Positions 1 through 6,744 of a DNA stretch of 31,556 nucleotides are shown here, piece by piece. The notes below the pieces were generated by a model that was not told the origin of the DNA, ran no database searches, and saw only the letters and a program-made list of their open reading frames with translations. The stretch lies in the IMG/VR virus record IMGVR_UViG_3300025896_000121, positions 1-31,556 of that record; one strand, given 5' to 3'. Made by a program: the position numbers and the translations under genes. This stretch comes from a virus. Every line of letters starts with the position of its first letter. Positions within the stretch are counted from its first letter, which is position 1.

Positions 1-55
1 GTTAATAGCTTTGACTGTCAATAACTTAAAACCCCCTACCCTCATACTCAAGCAC
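1..55. other. candidate cos/packaging junction (low-coordinate half)
   Basis: This non-coding stretch lies after the stop of the HNH gene. It holds the only C-rich tract of the neighbourhood (positions 30-42, a run of five C then three C) and an 11-bp palindrome, TTGACTGTCAA, at 11-21. If the window closes into a circle, this stretch and 31502-31556 form a gap of about 110 bp between the HNH gene and the small terminase gene. That is the usual place of cos in HNH-TerS-TerL phages. No overhang can be identified from sequence alone, so the packaging role is inferred. Confidence 0.35.
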
Positions 56-364
56 TTATACATATTGCTTACTTTCTTTACTTGTTTTAGTATTATGACA
101 GCTTTCACATAAACTCTGCAGGTTATCAATGGCCCACTTATCGCCACCTAAACGAACTGAATGGATATGATCTACAACTTTAGCCAGTGTTACTCTGCCA
201 TTACTACTACACTCAACACACAATGGATTGGCTGTGATAACTTGTTTACGTAACGTACGCCACCTATTTGAATGATAAAAGGTATCATTGTTACCTGACC
301 ATTGTCCAGTAATGTTCTTAGCTATGTTGTATAGTGCTGGCTTAGCACTTGGCTTAGTTGGCAT
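56..364 (-). CDS. HNH endonuclease (terminase-associated type)
   Basis: This 102-aa protein has the HNH fold signature. A zinc-binding C49-x2-C52 pair is followed by D65-H66 (the 'VVDHI' segment), N81 in 'NLQSLC', and a second C86-x2-C89-H90 group. Phage HNH proteins of this size are nicking or cleaving enzymes that assist the terminase in cos cleavage in HK97-like phages. The gene is last on this strand. On a circular map it directly precedes the small and large terminase genes, the usual HNH-TerS-TerL order. It starts one base inside the stop of the upstream gene. The family call is secure; the packaging role comes from position and family knowledge. Confidence 0.88.
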   Translation of the reverse strand: MPTKPSAKPALYNIAKNITGQWSGNNDTFYHSNRWRTLRKQVITANPLCVECSSNGRVTLAKVVDHIHSVRLGGDKWAIDNLQSLCESCHNTKTSKESKQYV

Positions 365-582
365 TATCCTAAGTATATAGACTTGTTACCTATTATATTA
401 CTTCTATCCACTACAACTACACCACCATCCATTATAAGTTCATTGAAGTAAGCCCTACTAAATTGTAGCTGACTATTCAATGCTCTTTGGTTATAACAGT
501 TAGCTTTCACATAGTTAGCGTTATATTCTACTATATGATAATAGTATTTAGTCTTTGTATCTTGTATTGATGTACCTATCAT
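364..582 (-). CDS. hypothetical protein, 72 aa
   Basis: No family is recognised. The product is soluble, rich in Tyr and Asn, and has no membrane segment or zinc motif. The gene sits between the DnaA-like gene and the HNH gene and overlaps the HNH start by one base. Tight packing and the intact frame support it as real. The function is unknown. Confidence 0.6.
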   Translation of the reverse strand: MIGTSIQDTKTKYYYHIVEYNANYVKANCYNQRALNSQLQFSRAYFNELIMDGGVVVVDRSNIIGNKSIYLG

Positions 583-616
583 AGTTACAAATGTTACGCT
601 ATTTATTATATGGTAA

Positions 617-1042
617 TTAACATCGTATCAACATAATGTTATTAACTAACCTTTGATACTTATCAATAACACTCTTATCGTAGCTTAATAGGTTATCAAT
701 AGTCTTTATTGCACTAATGACTGTAGTGTGATCCTTACCCATTCTATTCTTACTATTATAGTTCAATCCAATATCTTTTAGCCCTAGTGTTGTATGTTGT
801 TTAATTAGCTTCATACTCATTTGTCTTGCTTCACATTGTATCCGCATACGTGTTGAAGCAATCAATGTATCAACTGTTATGTTGTATTCATCAGCACAAA
901 GCTTAATTATAAACTCAGCTACTTCAGCATCAGTATTAACTTCTTTATTCTTGCAATATAACCTAACTGATTGGTTAGTACATTCTCTTATTTCCTGCTC
1001 AGCTTTAAATAAAATGCTGGCTATTATTTCTTGTTTTGTCAT
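617..1042 (-). CDS. DnaA domain IV-like DNA-binding protein
   Basis: This 141-aa protein carries the duplex-DNA-binding domain of the initiator DnaA without its AAA+ ATPase. Residues about 70-112 contain the helix-turn-helix and the signature region: 'ARQMSMKLI', then 'LKDIGLNYN', then 'GKDHTTVISAI'. In DnaA the corresponding signature is GRDHTTV, whose residues contact the DnaA box. The N-terminal 50 residues are helical and unassigned. I chose the ATG at 1042 because the only start further upstream is a GTG lying inside the preceding gene. A free-standing domain IV could bind DnaA boxes at the phage origin or compete with host DnaA; both roles are inference. Confidence 0.85.
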   Translation of the reverse strand: MTKQEIIASILFKAEQEIRECTNQSVRLYCKNKEVNTDAEVAEFIIKLCADEYNITVDTLIASTRMRIQCEARQMSMKLIKQHTTLGLKDIGLNYNSKNRMGKDHTTVISAIKTIDNLLSYDKSVIDKYQRLVNNIMLIRC

Positions 1043-1046
1043 ATTT

Positions 1047-1235
1047 TTATTTATTAAATTGTTGTTGCATCCATTTAGCACCTCTAAAATAAGCGTCTAT
1101 TTCAGTTTCGCATCCACTACCATACCATTCTTCCATTGCTAAAGTAGCTTGGTCAAATATGTCTTTGTCTATTAGCTTTTGTACTCTTTCTTTGTTTCCC
1201 TCTAAAAATTTATTTAGTTCTATATCTATATTCAT
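1047..1235 (-). CDS. hypothetical protein, 62 aa
   Basis: This small acidic, mainly helical protein ('MNIDIEL' to 'MQQQFNK') matches no family I know. It lies in a run of short genes between the nuclease/helicase genes and the DnaA-like gene, with a 4-base gap to the latter. An A/T-rich leader without Shine-Dalgarno precedes the ATG, as for its neighbours. Confidence 0.6.
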   Translation of the reverse strand: MNIDIELNKFLEGNKERVQKLIDKDIFDQATLAMEEWYGSGCETEIDAYFRGAKWMQQQFNK

Positions 1236-1239
1236 ATTT

Positions 1240-1461
1240 TTATTTTTTAAAAGTTCTATTATAATAATGTAGTGAGTTAAGGTGAGTATCGCTTTTTATT
1301 AAAAATTTTTCAAGCATATCATCTTGACCATCTATATATGCGGACCTAATTTGTTCACGTTCTTTTATTTTAGCATCTTCAAATAAATCTAAAAATGAAG
1401 GACCTAATATCCCAAAACACTTTGATGTAATTTTATTTTGTAATTCTTCTATTGCTGTCAT
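1240..1461 (-). CDS. hypothetical protein, 73 aa
   Basis: No family is recognised. The protein is helical, with a charged middle ('FEDAKIKEREQI') and a Tyr/His-rich C-terminus. Its start overlaps the end of the upstream HTH gene by 4 bases (ATGA type), which implies translational coupling. Confidence 0.6.
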   Translation of the reverse strand: MTAIEELQNKITSKCFGILGPSFLDLFEDAKIKEREQIRSAYIDGQDDMLEKFLIKSDTHLNSLHYYNRTFKK

Positions 1462-1646
1462 ACTATTTTATATTTTTTATATTTATCCTTAATTAATTTA
1501 TATCCTAACTCTTCATACATTTTTAAATACCTGTAAACTGACCTTTCACCTATTTGTAAATATCTTGCCATTGATTTTACTGGCCTTGATTTTACTTTTA
1601 AAAACTCAATCAGTTTAATTACTCTCATTATTTTATGCTGATTCAT
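1458..1646 (-). CDS. small helix-turn-helix DNA-binding protein
   Basis: This 62-aa protein is little more than one winged-HTH domain. Helices 'IMRVIKLIEFLK' and 'SMARYLQIGERSVYRYLKMYEELGY' resemble the HTH_11/DeoR-type fold, in which the second helix of the pair ('ERSVYRYLKM') reads DNA. It is basic at the C-terminus. It overlaps both flanking genes. It probably regulates phage early transcription, but no operator can be assigned. Confidence 0.65.
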   Translation of the reverse strand: MNQHKIMRVIKLIEFLKVKSRPVKSMARYLQIGERSVYRYLKMYEELGYKLIKDKYKKYKIV

Positions 1647-1863
1647 TTTTAAATGTTTCGTTATAGTATTCTTCTTTATCTTTTACCGACAATTCACTTT
1701 GTCCCTCTTCAAAAGCATTCATTATTTGTTGTTTTTCAATTTCTAAATACTTGTGAAAGTGATAAACAAACTCCCTGCCTTGTTGTGAAAACGTATTAAA
1801 TAAATGTGGGTGCATTTCTTCTAAATCTGAAAATGCTTGTTGTAATGCTGTTTTATTTTCCAT
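1633..1863 (-). CDS. hypothetical protein, 76 aa
   Basis: An acidic, helical protein of unknown family with 'DLEEMHPHLFNTF' near the N-terminus. It starts at a TAATG junction with the lipoprotein gene upstream and overlaps the HTH gene downstream by 14 bases. The function is unknown. Confidence 0.6.
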   Translation of the reverse strand: MENKTALQQAFSDLEEMHPHLFNTFSQQGREFVYHFHKYLEIEKQQIMNAFEEGQSELSVKDKEEYYNETFKNESA

Positions 1864-1988
1864 TATCGTTTTGTTGAATCTAATTTAATTGCTTGGTTAA
1901 TTTCTATTGGTTTGCTTTCATCTTTCTCACAGGTATCTGACCAACTACAGCAACCTGATAACATTAGTATTATTATAAATAGTTTCAT
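1863..1988 (-). CDS. small predicted lipoprotein, 41 aa
   Basis: A short gene fills the gap between two neighbours with tight overlaps on both sides: ATGA with the upstream stop and TAATG with the downstream start. The product begins with Lys, has a short hydrophobic stretch ('LFIIILML'), and then a lipobox ending in Cys13 ('LSGC'). About 28 polar residues follow ('CSWSDTCEKDESKP'). Lipoprotein signal peptides of this kind send the mature chain to the periplasm or outer membrane. In phages, tiny lipoproteins can act in superinfection exclusion or lysis; neither is shown here. Confidence 0.68.
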   Translation of the reverse strand: MKLFIIILMLSGCCSWSDTCEKDESKPIEINQAIKLDSTKR

Positions 1989-2266
1989 AACTTTTTAAAT
2001 TCTAATTCTATTTTATCTAACATTTCAAAAACTAATTCTTCTATTTTACTAACATCAATATTAGCTTTTTTTAGTGATTTATCAGTTTTACTTATAAAAT
2101 CTTTATTTGCCTTACTTAACCTTTGCATTACTGCTACTTCACTTGGTATCATTAATTTTTTAAGTCCTTCAATACCATCTAAATATTCCTGTTGGTGTTT
2201 AGCAATGATATAGGCCATAACACCCATTTCGCTTAAACTTTGCTGTAACTGTTCTTTTACGTTCAT
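1985..2266 (-). CDS. hypothetical protein, 93 aa, helical
   Basis: A highly helical protein with Lys/Glu-rich repeats toward the C-terminus ('ANKDFISKTDKSLKKANIDVSKIEELVFEM' region, positions about 54-85). No family is recognised. It overlaps the VRR-NUC gene and the lipoprotein gene by 4 bases each, inside the replication cluster. Confidence 0.6.
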   Translation of the reverse strand: MNVKEQLQQSLSEMGVMAYIIAKHQQEYLDGIEGLKKLMIPSEVAVMQRLSKANKDFISKTDKSLKKANIDVSKIEELVFEMLDKIELEFKKL

Positions 2267-2517
2267 TGTATTAATCCTTTTTCTTTATGAAGGCAAAATG
2301 CTTTTTTACCTAATTTATTTAATTGATTTATTCTAAATTTCTGCAATGGCTTTAATGTATCACTACCTTCTTTACATTCTATCCAAGTATCAACTTCACC
2401 TAACTTCATACATAGTAAGTCAGGATAACCATTATCGGATAACTTAATAATGTTTAGCACAGTCCATCCATTTCTTTCATAATGCTTAATTACTTGTGAT
2501 TGGAATTTACTTGCCAT
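2263..2517 (-). CDS. VRR-NUC-type PD-(D/E)XK nuclease
   Basis: This 84-aa single-domain nuclease shows the core of the PD-(D/E)XK fold. 'GYPDLLCMK' (P32-D33) is followed by 'WIECKEG' (E47-x-K49) and then by the 'LKPLQKFRINQL' helix typical of the VRR-NUC family. Such enzymes cut branched DNA, including junctions and flaps. It overlaps the SNF2-like helicase gene by 11 bases. Phages often pair these two genes, which suggests they process replication or recombination intermediates together. Confidence 0.85.
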   Translation of the reverse strand: MASKFQSQVIKHYERNGWTVLNIIKLSDNGYPDLLCMKLGEVDTWIECKEGSDTLKPLQKFRINQLNKLGKKAFCLHKEKGLIQ

Positions 2518-3730
2518 AATATTTATTAAATGTACTTAATGTAAAATTCTTTTTAGCCATAACTTGTTTGTAAATATGATGTTCAATGCCACCTTTGGCA
2601 AATATCCAAAAGACTTCATTGCTTAACCGATCCATTGTAGTTAGCCTATCCCTGCTTTGCCAATAACTAACTGCACTAAAATCAATGTTGTAATAAACAA
2701 TATACTTAGCAGCACTTAAGTTTATTCCTTCTCTACCACTAACTATTTGCAAAGCTATTGATTTATCAGTAGTATTAAACTCATTCAAATCAGTTGTCAC
2801 GGTTTCACCTAAAACATCTTGGATTACGTTTAATTCTTCTTTAAATTTATAAAATATTGCTATTTTTTGGTTTGCAAAATGATTACTAATAAATAAAGCC
2901 TTTGAATTATCTAATACCATACTCTTACCACTTTCAAACTTTACTGTTCCTGAATACATTTGATGTAATTTACTCATCATTTTAGCTCCAGTATCAGCAA
3001 TAATAACTTCAGTTTTACCTTCAATTATATTATCATTTTTAAGTTTAGCAATCAAATCATAAGTGCTTTGTTTCATTTCAACAGTCAATATTTTCTCAAT
3101 TACTTCAGATGTAAATCCAGCTTGTTTTTGAGTATAAGTAATAATATATGGCTGTATTGCTTTTTGAATCAAATCTTGTTTAGCATTACTATAATCTTTT
3201 ACTATTGCATAACCTAAATACTTTTGACCAATATTAACATAATGTAAGGCCCATTCGTAAAAGTTTTTATATTGCTTAAATGGTGAATTATTACTAATCC
3301 AAAACTGATGAAATACCTGGCTGTATGATTCAGGATTCATTGTGCCACTTAATGCAATGATTGGCAAATGTCCAAAAGTTTTCTTAAAGTAAACTGTTCC
3401 TTTGGATGGCTTTGGAAACGCTCCATATTTATGGTGTTCATCCGATATAATCAAATCAAAATTACCTGTAACCTTATGTAAACTTTCAGCATTTATTACA
3501 GTCAAATTAAACTTAAATCCAAAATCATTATAATCATTTTCAATAGATTTAATTGCTTTCTTTTTAGTTACAAATAAAACATTTTTTGCACCATATATGT
3601 GAGCTGTGTTTAATGCAATTGCTGTTTTACCTACTCTTACCTCAAGTGCCAAATAAACAAAGCCTAAACGCTTTAAAATATCATTTGCATCTTTACTTAT
3701 TTGTTCCTGGTAATCTCTTAATGTTTTCAT
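2507..3730 (-). CDS. SNF2-like DEAD/DEAH-box helicase
   Basis: A 407-aa superfamily 2 ATPase. Motif I is 'EVRVGKT' (residues 30-36), motif II is 'DEHH' (97-100) and motif III is 'SGT' (128-130). The second RecA-like domain ends with 'SGREGINLSAA' and 'YWQSRDR', the motif V/VI pattern of small SNF2-type phage helicases. It probably remodels or translocates on DNA during phage replication or recombination, together with the VRR-NUC nuclease downstream. It starts 4 bases inside the end of the primase-helicase gene, so the two are coupled. Length and motifs look intact. Confidence 0.88.
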   Translation of the reverse strand: MKTLRDYQEQISKDANDILKRLGFVYLALEVRVGKTAIALNTAHIYGAKNVLFVTKKKAIKSIENDYNDFGFKFNLTVINAESLHKVTGNFDLIISDEHHKYGAFPKPSKGTVYFKKTFGHLPIIALSGTMNPESYSQVFHQFWISNNSPFKQYKNFYEWALHYVNIGQKYLGYAIVKDYSNAKQDLIQKAIQPYIITYTQKQAGFTSEVIEKILTVEMKQSTYDLIAKLKNDNIIEGKTEVIIADTGAKMMSKLHQMYSGTVKFESGKSMVLDNSKALFISNHFANQKIAIFYKFKEELNVIQDVLGETVTTDLNEFNTTDKSIALQIVSGREGINLSAAKYIVYYNIDFSAVSYWQSRDRLTTMDRLSNEVFWIFAKGGIEHHIYKQVMAKKNFTLSTFNKYYGK

Positions 3731-6093
3731 ATGTCTATTTTTATTGGATTTTCGTATGATCCTGTTGGTAATGTAAATTCAATCCAATATACATTATTAG
3801 TTTTTCCTTCTATAACTTTATAATTATGGTAATCAGCATATATTTTAAGCCATTTAGTTAATGTGTTTTTTCTTAACCATTTAGAGAAATCTGAATAATC
3901 ACGAACCAACAAATTATATATTTCATCTTTTGGCAATCTTGTGTTCAATGGCAATGTTTCTAAATTAGCCCAATCAATAAATTCTTTCTTGGTTTCATTG
4001 ATTAATTTTTTAAGTTCTAAGTTTACAAAACTGTTTTTAACTAATCCATACTTTAAATAAAATTGGCAGCATTGAATCATATAATTATCAAATCTTGCCC
4101 ATTCCAATTCGCTCCAATCATCAAAAAACATATGATCCCATTCATCTAATGGAGTATATTTACTATTAAAATATCCACTTAACTCAACTTCAAATTTCCT
4201 GCGCTCAAATGATCCACCAACTCCACCAATTGTATAGTTAGTTGTAATTAATATTTTAGGGCTTTTATTTATTGGTAATTTAATTGCATCCTGGCCTTTA
4301 TATTCTAAAGTTAATCCTTCAGTAATTAAGCTAAATAATGATTCAAAACTAAAGTTCTTTTTTACATCATCAAATACGAGTAATTGCGTATCAGTTCCAA
4401 CTGTTTGATAAGGAAATGATTTAGTAAATTCAAATGTTTTTCCATCAATACTTGCAACTTTTTTCATTTTACCAAGTGCATTACAAAACAAACCTTTACC
4501 ACTTCCACCATTTGGATTATCGCTTATAATTTCATCATTAAATATTACAGCTTTATTGTTAGCACTGGTCTTATAGCTGTGCAATAAATAACCAATTACT
4601 GATTTCATTGTGTTGTATCTTGTTACATCTTGACCTGATATAAGCCAAATAAACTTTCTAAATTCGCTCTCGTGGTGATCAGTTTCAACATAATCACGTG
4701 CTATAACTTGTTTTTTCCACACGTAATCTTTAATGTTTAAATAATCAATTTGCTCAATATTATCTTTTGTTATTCTTAATACTTTATTTTGAAAATATAT
4801 AAAACAACTATCAATAGTATCTTCTTTTAAGTTAATATTGGCACTTTCCAAACAACTTAAATATTCAGATGTAAAATTTTTAGTTGTGCTTACCATCATA
4901 TCATATGGAGCAAATCCTATATCAGTTCTTTTAAGTAAATATGTTAAAACATAATCCTTTATTCTTTTTTCATTAGTTTCTTCAATTAATCCTTGATGTT
5001 TTCTTATAAAAGTATAAGTATTGGTATCAGTAGGAAAATATTTAAAAAAATTGTTATCTTCTAACCAAAATTTATATTTATGTGGACTTACAACACATTT
5101 TCCTTTTTCATCATATTCCCAAAAGTTATCATTTATATTATTTTGCTTAATTTTTACAATACATTTTTCAACTTCTTCAGGTGTAAAATTTGGATAAAGC
5201 TTTATAATATCATTAGTTTTTGCACCCGAAATAACTTGTTTTTCAATCTTTTGTTTTGCTGTTCTATCATCAAATTGTTTAGTATTAAACTCTGATGTAT
5301 GCTTATATGCTGAATCTATTAATTGCTGTACTTCTTTATCCTTATCAATACCGACCATTGATTTTAAAACGTGTTCGCATTCGCTTTTTGGTATTCCAAA
5401 AGTATTAAATGCTTTAGCTAAAATATGCAGGTTATTATTAATATTACCTTTTACTAATCCATATTTTTTATTCCACCATTTTAGTAATTTTTCAATAATT
5501 ATTCTTTCAGATTTAATTGGAATACTTACTTCATTAGTTTCAATTTCATTATATTCAGGTAATTCTATAAACTCCCAAACTAATGAATCATTATTTTGAA
5601 ACAAATCAGGATCATAAGACTCAAAACAAAATCTATCAATATTTGAACCTGATACATCCCAATTTGGACTATTAAAGTGCTTTTGTAGCGCATTAAAGTA
5701 TTGTTTGTGTTCACCTTCAGTTGGAATCTTTACCAATACCTTTACACCTTTTCCGCTTGGGCTTATCCAGGCAGCAAATATATAAGCATCTTCTTTTAAA
5801 CTTTCTTTGAAATCAATTGCTTTTTGCTCGGTTTCAAATTCATCAAAATCCAATATTATTAATCCCGATTTTTTATCTAATCCTTTTATTGATCGTTTTA
5901 TAAAAGTTCCATTGAAACAAACACCACTTAATAATGCTTTTAATGGCTTTTGTTCATCTTTTGATGCTGTTGCTCTTATTTGTAAATTTAACTCTTTAGA
6001 AGTTCCATTTTTTATCCTATCCAATGCAACTTGCACTGGCTTATTAAAAGGATTTGATGTATCCTTAACTGTTTTATATATTGAAACTATCAT
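3727..6093 (-). CDS. primase-helicase (BT4734/VirE-N-like primase plus SF3 helicase)
   Basis: A 788-aa replication protein with two modules. Residues about 50-170 resemble the BT4734-like/VirE N-terminal primase domain of Bacteroidota, with the metal-binding 'DFDEF' (82-86), 'SPSGKG' (111-116) and 'NIDRFCFESYDPDL'. Residues about 500-640 form a superfamily 3 helicase: Walker A 'NGGSGKG' (528-534), Walker B 'LLVFDD' (571-576) and motif C 'KILITTN' (613-619). The protein should synthesise primers and unwind DNA at the origin. The gene follows a non-coding region with palindromes and a structured leader, and its terminator-like hairpin lies only about 12 bases before the ATG. Termination control of this gene is therefore plausible. 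Confidence 0.9.
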   Translation of the reverse strand: MIVSIYKTVKDTSNPFNKPVQVALDRIKNGTSKELNLQIRATASKDEQKPLKALLSGVCFNGTFIKRSIKGLDKKSGLIILDFDEFETEQKAIDFKESLKEDAYIFAAWISPSGKGVKVLVKIPTEGEHKQYFNALQKHFNSPNWDVSGSNIDRFCFESYDPDLFQNNDSLVWEFIELPEYNEIETNEVSIPIKSERIIIEKLLKWWNKKYGLVKGNINNNLHILAKAFNTFGIPKSECEHVLKSMVGIDKDKEVQQLIDSAYKHTSEFNTKQFDDRTAKQKIEKQVISGAKTNDIIKLYPNFTPEEVEKCIVKIKQNNINDNFWEYDEKGKCVVSPHKYKFWLEDNNFFKYFPTDTNTYTFIRKHQGLIEETNEKRIKDYVLTYLLKRTDIGFAPYDMMVSTTKNFTSEYLSCLESANINLKEDTIDSCFIYFQNKVLRITKDNIEQIDYLNIKDYVWKKQVIARDYVETDHHESEFRKFIWLISGQDVTRYNTMKSVIGYLLHSYKTSANNKAVIFNDEIISDNPNGGSGKGLFCNALGKMKKVASIDGKTFEFTKSFPYQTVGTDTQLLVFDDVKKNFSFESLFSLITEGLTLEYKGQDAIKLPINKSPKILITTNYTIGGVGGSFERRKFEVELSGYFNSKYTPLDEWDHMFFDDWSELEWARFDNYMIQCCQFYLKYGLVKNSFVNLELKKLINETKKEFIDWANLETLPLNTRLPKDEIYNLLVRDYSDFSKWLRKNTLTKWLKIYADYHNYKVIEGKTNNVYWIEFTLPTGSYENPIKIDI

Positions 6094-6103
6094 ACTGTAT
6101 TAA

Positions 6104-6142
6104 ACGAAAAAGCCCCAATTAGGTAGAAGCTAAAAGGGGCTT
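6104..6142 (-). terminator. terminator-like hairpin just upstream of the primase gene
   Basis: On the minus strand AAGCCCC pairs with GGGGCTT (6136-6142 with 6110-6116). An inner TTAG/CTAA stem closes a 7-nt loop, and a T-run (6109-6105) follows. This is the form of a rho-independent terminator, yet it ends about 12 bases before the primase ATG. It could stop transcripts from the cassette array or act as an attenuator for the primase gene. Confidence 0.7.
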
Positions 6143-6145
6143 AAT

Positions 6146-6181
6146 CTATATTTTAACTGCAAAAGATAAAATGCGATTCAT
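6146..6181 (-). CDS. possible 11-codon leader ORF
   Basis: An ATG at 6181 opens an 11-residue frame (MNRILSFAVKI) that stops 4 bases before the terminator-like hairpin. It begins just after the first leader hairpin. Position between two structured elements resembles an attenuator leader peptide. So short a frame can occur by chance, and no ribosome-binding signal supports it. Confidence 0.25.
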   Translation of the reverse strand: MNRILSFAVKI

Positions 6182-6182
6182 A

Positions 6183-6206
6183 TTAGTTGGCTTCTACTAC
6201 AACTAA
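6183..6206 (-). promoter_or_regulatory. leader hairpin with loop complementary to the terminator loop
   Basis: On the plus strand TTAGTTG (6183-6189) pairs with CAACTAA (6200-6206) around a 10-nt loop. The loop contains GCTTCTAC (plus sense, 6190-6197), which is fully complementary to GTAGAAGC at 6123-6130 in the loop and inner stem of the terminator-like hairpin. A kissing-loop or competing fold is possible. The hairpin starts about where a transcript from the box at 6212-6219 should begin. Confidence 0.5.
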
Positions 6207-6211
6207 CTTTT

Positions 6212-6219
6212 CAAAAGTA
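6212..6219 (-). promoter_or_regulatory. Bacteroidota-type promoter -7 box for the primase operon
   Basis: The minus strand reads TACTTTTG, a perfect match to the Bacteroidota -7 consensus TAnnTTTG. No convincing TTTG -33 box is seen upstream. A start about 6 bases downstream would give a leader of about 110 nt, beginning with the 6183-6206 hairpin and ending at the primase ATG. Confidence 0.5.
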
Positions 6220-6291
6220 TTTAATTATTTTATATTGTTACTATTTATTTTTAAACTTTACTTATTTAGATTAATTACAAATAATAAACCT

Positions 6292-6312
6292 TATTTAGAA
6301 TGATTCTAAATA
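6292..6312. promoter_or_regulatory. 21-bp perfect palindrome (operator- or origin-like)
   Basis: TATTTAGAAT and ATTCTAAATA flank a central G as perfect 10-bp arms. It lies about 75 bp upstream of the candidate -7 box. Such a site could bind a dimeric regulator, for example one of the small HTH proteins, or be part of the origin. Confidence 0.5.
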
Positions 6313-6316
6313 GTTT

Positions 6317-6374
6317 GGTACATTCCGTATAAACTTAAAGTACATTTATACTACTTTTATACTTAGAATGTACC
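6317..6374. repeat. 9-bp inverted repeat GGTACATTC/GAATGTACC
   Basis: GGTACATTC at 6317-6325 is repeated inverted at 6366-6374. The spacer is rich in GTATAAA/TTTATAC motifs. Together with the next repeat this forms an iteron-like cluster. Confidence 0.45.
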
Positions 6375-6401
6375 TGTGATTTTCAGCACTTTAAACCTAT
6401 T

Positions 6402-6508
6402 AGGTATAAAAGGTACATTTTATTTTCCAAATTTTTAAAAAAGCATTTTACAATTATAATTATTGTACTATTGCTAAACTGAGGAAATATTTTATACCTT
6501 TTATACCT
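6402..6508. repeat. inverted copies of AGGTATAAAAGGTA
   Basis: The 14-bp sequence AGGTATAAAAGGTA occurs at 6402-6415 on the plus strand and at 6508-6495 on the minus strand, each copy itself being two GGTA units. This is an iteron- or operator-like arrangement beside the primase-helicase gene. Confidence 0.5.
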
Positions 6509-6559
6509 ATTTTTACTTAATTAATTTCAAAACAATTTAAATTGGTATAATATTTACCA

Positions 6560-6664
6560 TTAAACTCCCTTGATTGCGCATTCAACACAGCGCACCTGAA
6601 TAGTATTGTATTGTTTAAATTCTTGTTTACAGTCTTTGCAAAGTTTTGGTTTTATTTCTTTCAT
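6560..6664 (-). CDS. NinG-like zinc finger, 34-aa remnant
   Basis: The 34-residue product has two Cys pairs, C9-x2-C12 and C26-x2-C29, in the form 'LCKDCKQEF...RCVECAIKG'. This resembles the N-terminal zinc finger of the phage recombination protein NinG/Rap, where a similar 'CAI' follows the last Cys. Full NinG proteins are about 200 aa; here the frame ends right after the finger and no continuation is seen. It lies immediately downstream of the last cassette site. It may be a remnant or a mini-protein; function is uncertain. Confidence 0.5.
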   Translation of the reverse strand: MKEIKPKLCKDCKQEFKQYNTIQVRCVECAIKGV

Positions 6665-6673
6665 AGTTTTAAT

Positions 6674-6739
6674 TTATAACAAAGTATTAGCGCAATACAA
6701 ATGCTTCGCTTTGAACTTCGCCAATACGACTGTTAGCGG
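6674..6739 (-). repeat. attC-like site A (after the methyltransferase gene)
   Basis: A 66-bp site. On the minus strand the arms are CTAACAGTCGTATTGGCG and the near-complementary CGCTAATACTTTGTTAT, closed by a further TTCAAA/TTTG segment. R'' is GCCGCTAAC and R' is GTTATAA. The methyltransferase stop codon is 5 bases upstream. The R' matches no cassette and should be the end of the original insertion site. Confidence 0.8.
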
Positions 6740-6744
6740 CAACC

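Larger units (their letters stand above)
6094..6559. other. non-coding control region, candidate origin/operator region
   Basis: This stretch of about 470 bp has no gene of normal size. From the primase side it holds a terminator-like hairpin (6104-6142), an 11-codon leader ORF, a second hairpin (6183-6206), a TAnnTTTG box, a 21-bp palindrome (6292-6312), a 9-bp inverted repeat (6317-6374) and inverted copies of AGGTATAAAAGGTA (6402-6508). Repeats in an AT-rich gap next to the primase-helicase gene fit a replication origin, a regulatory region, or both. Confidence 0.55.
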
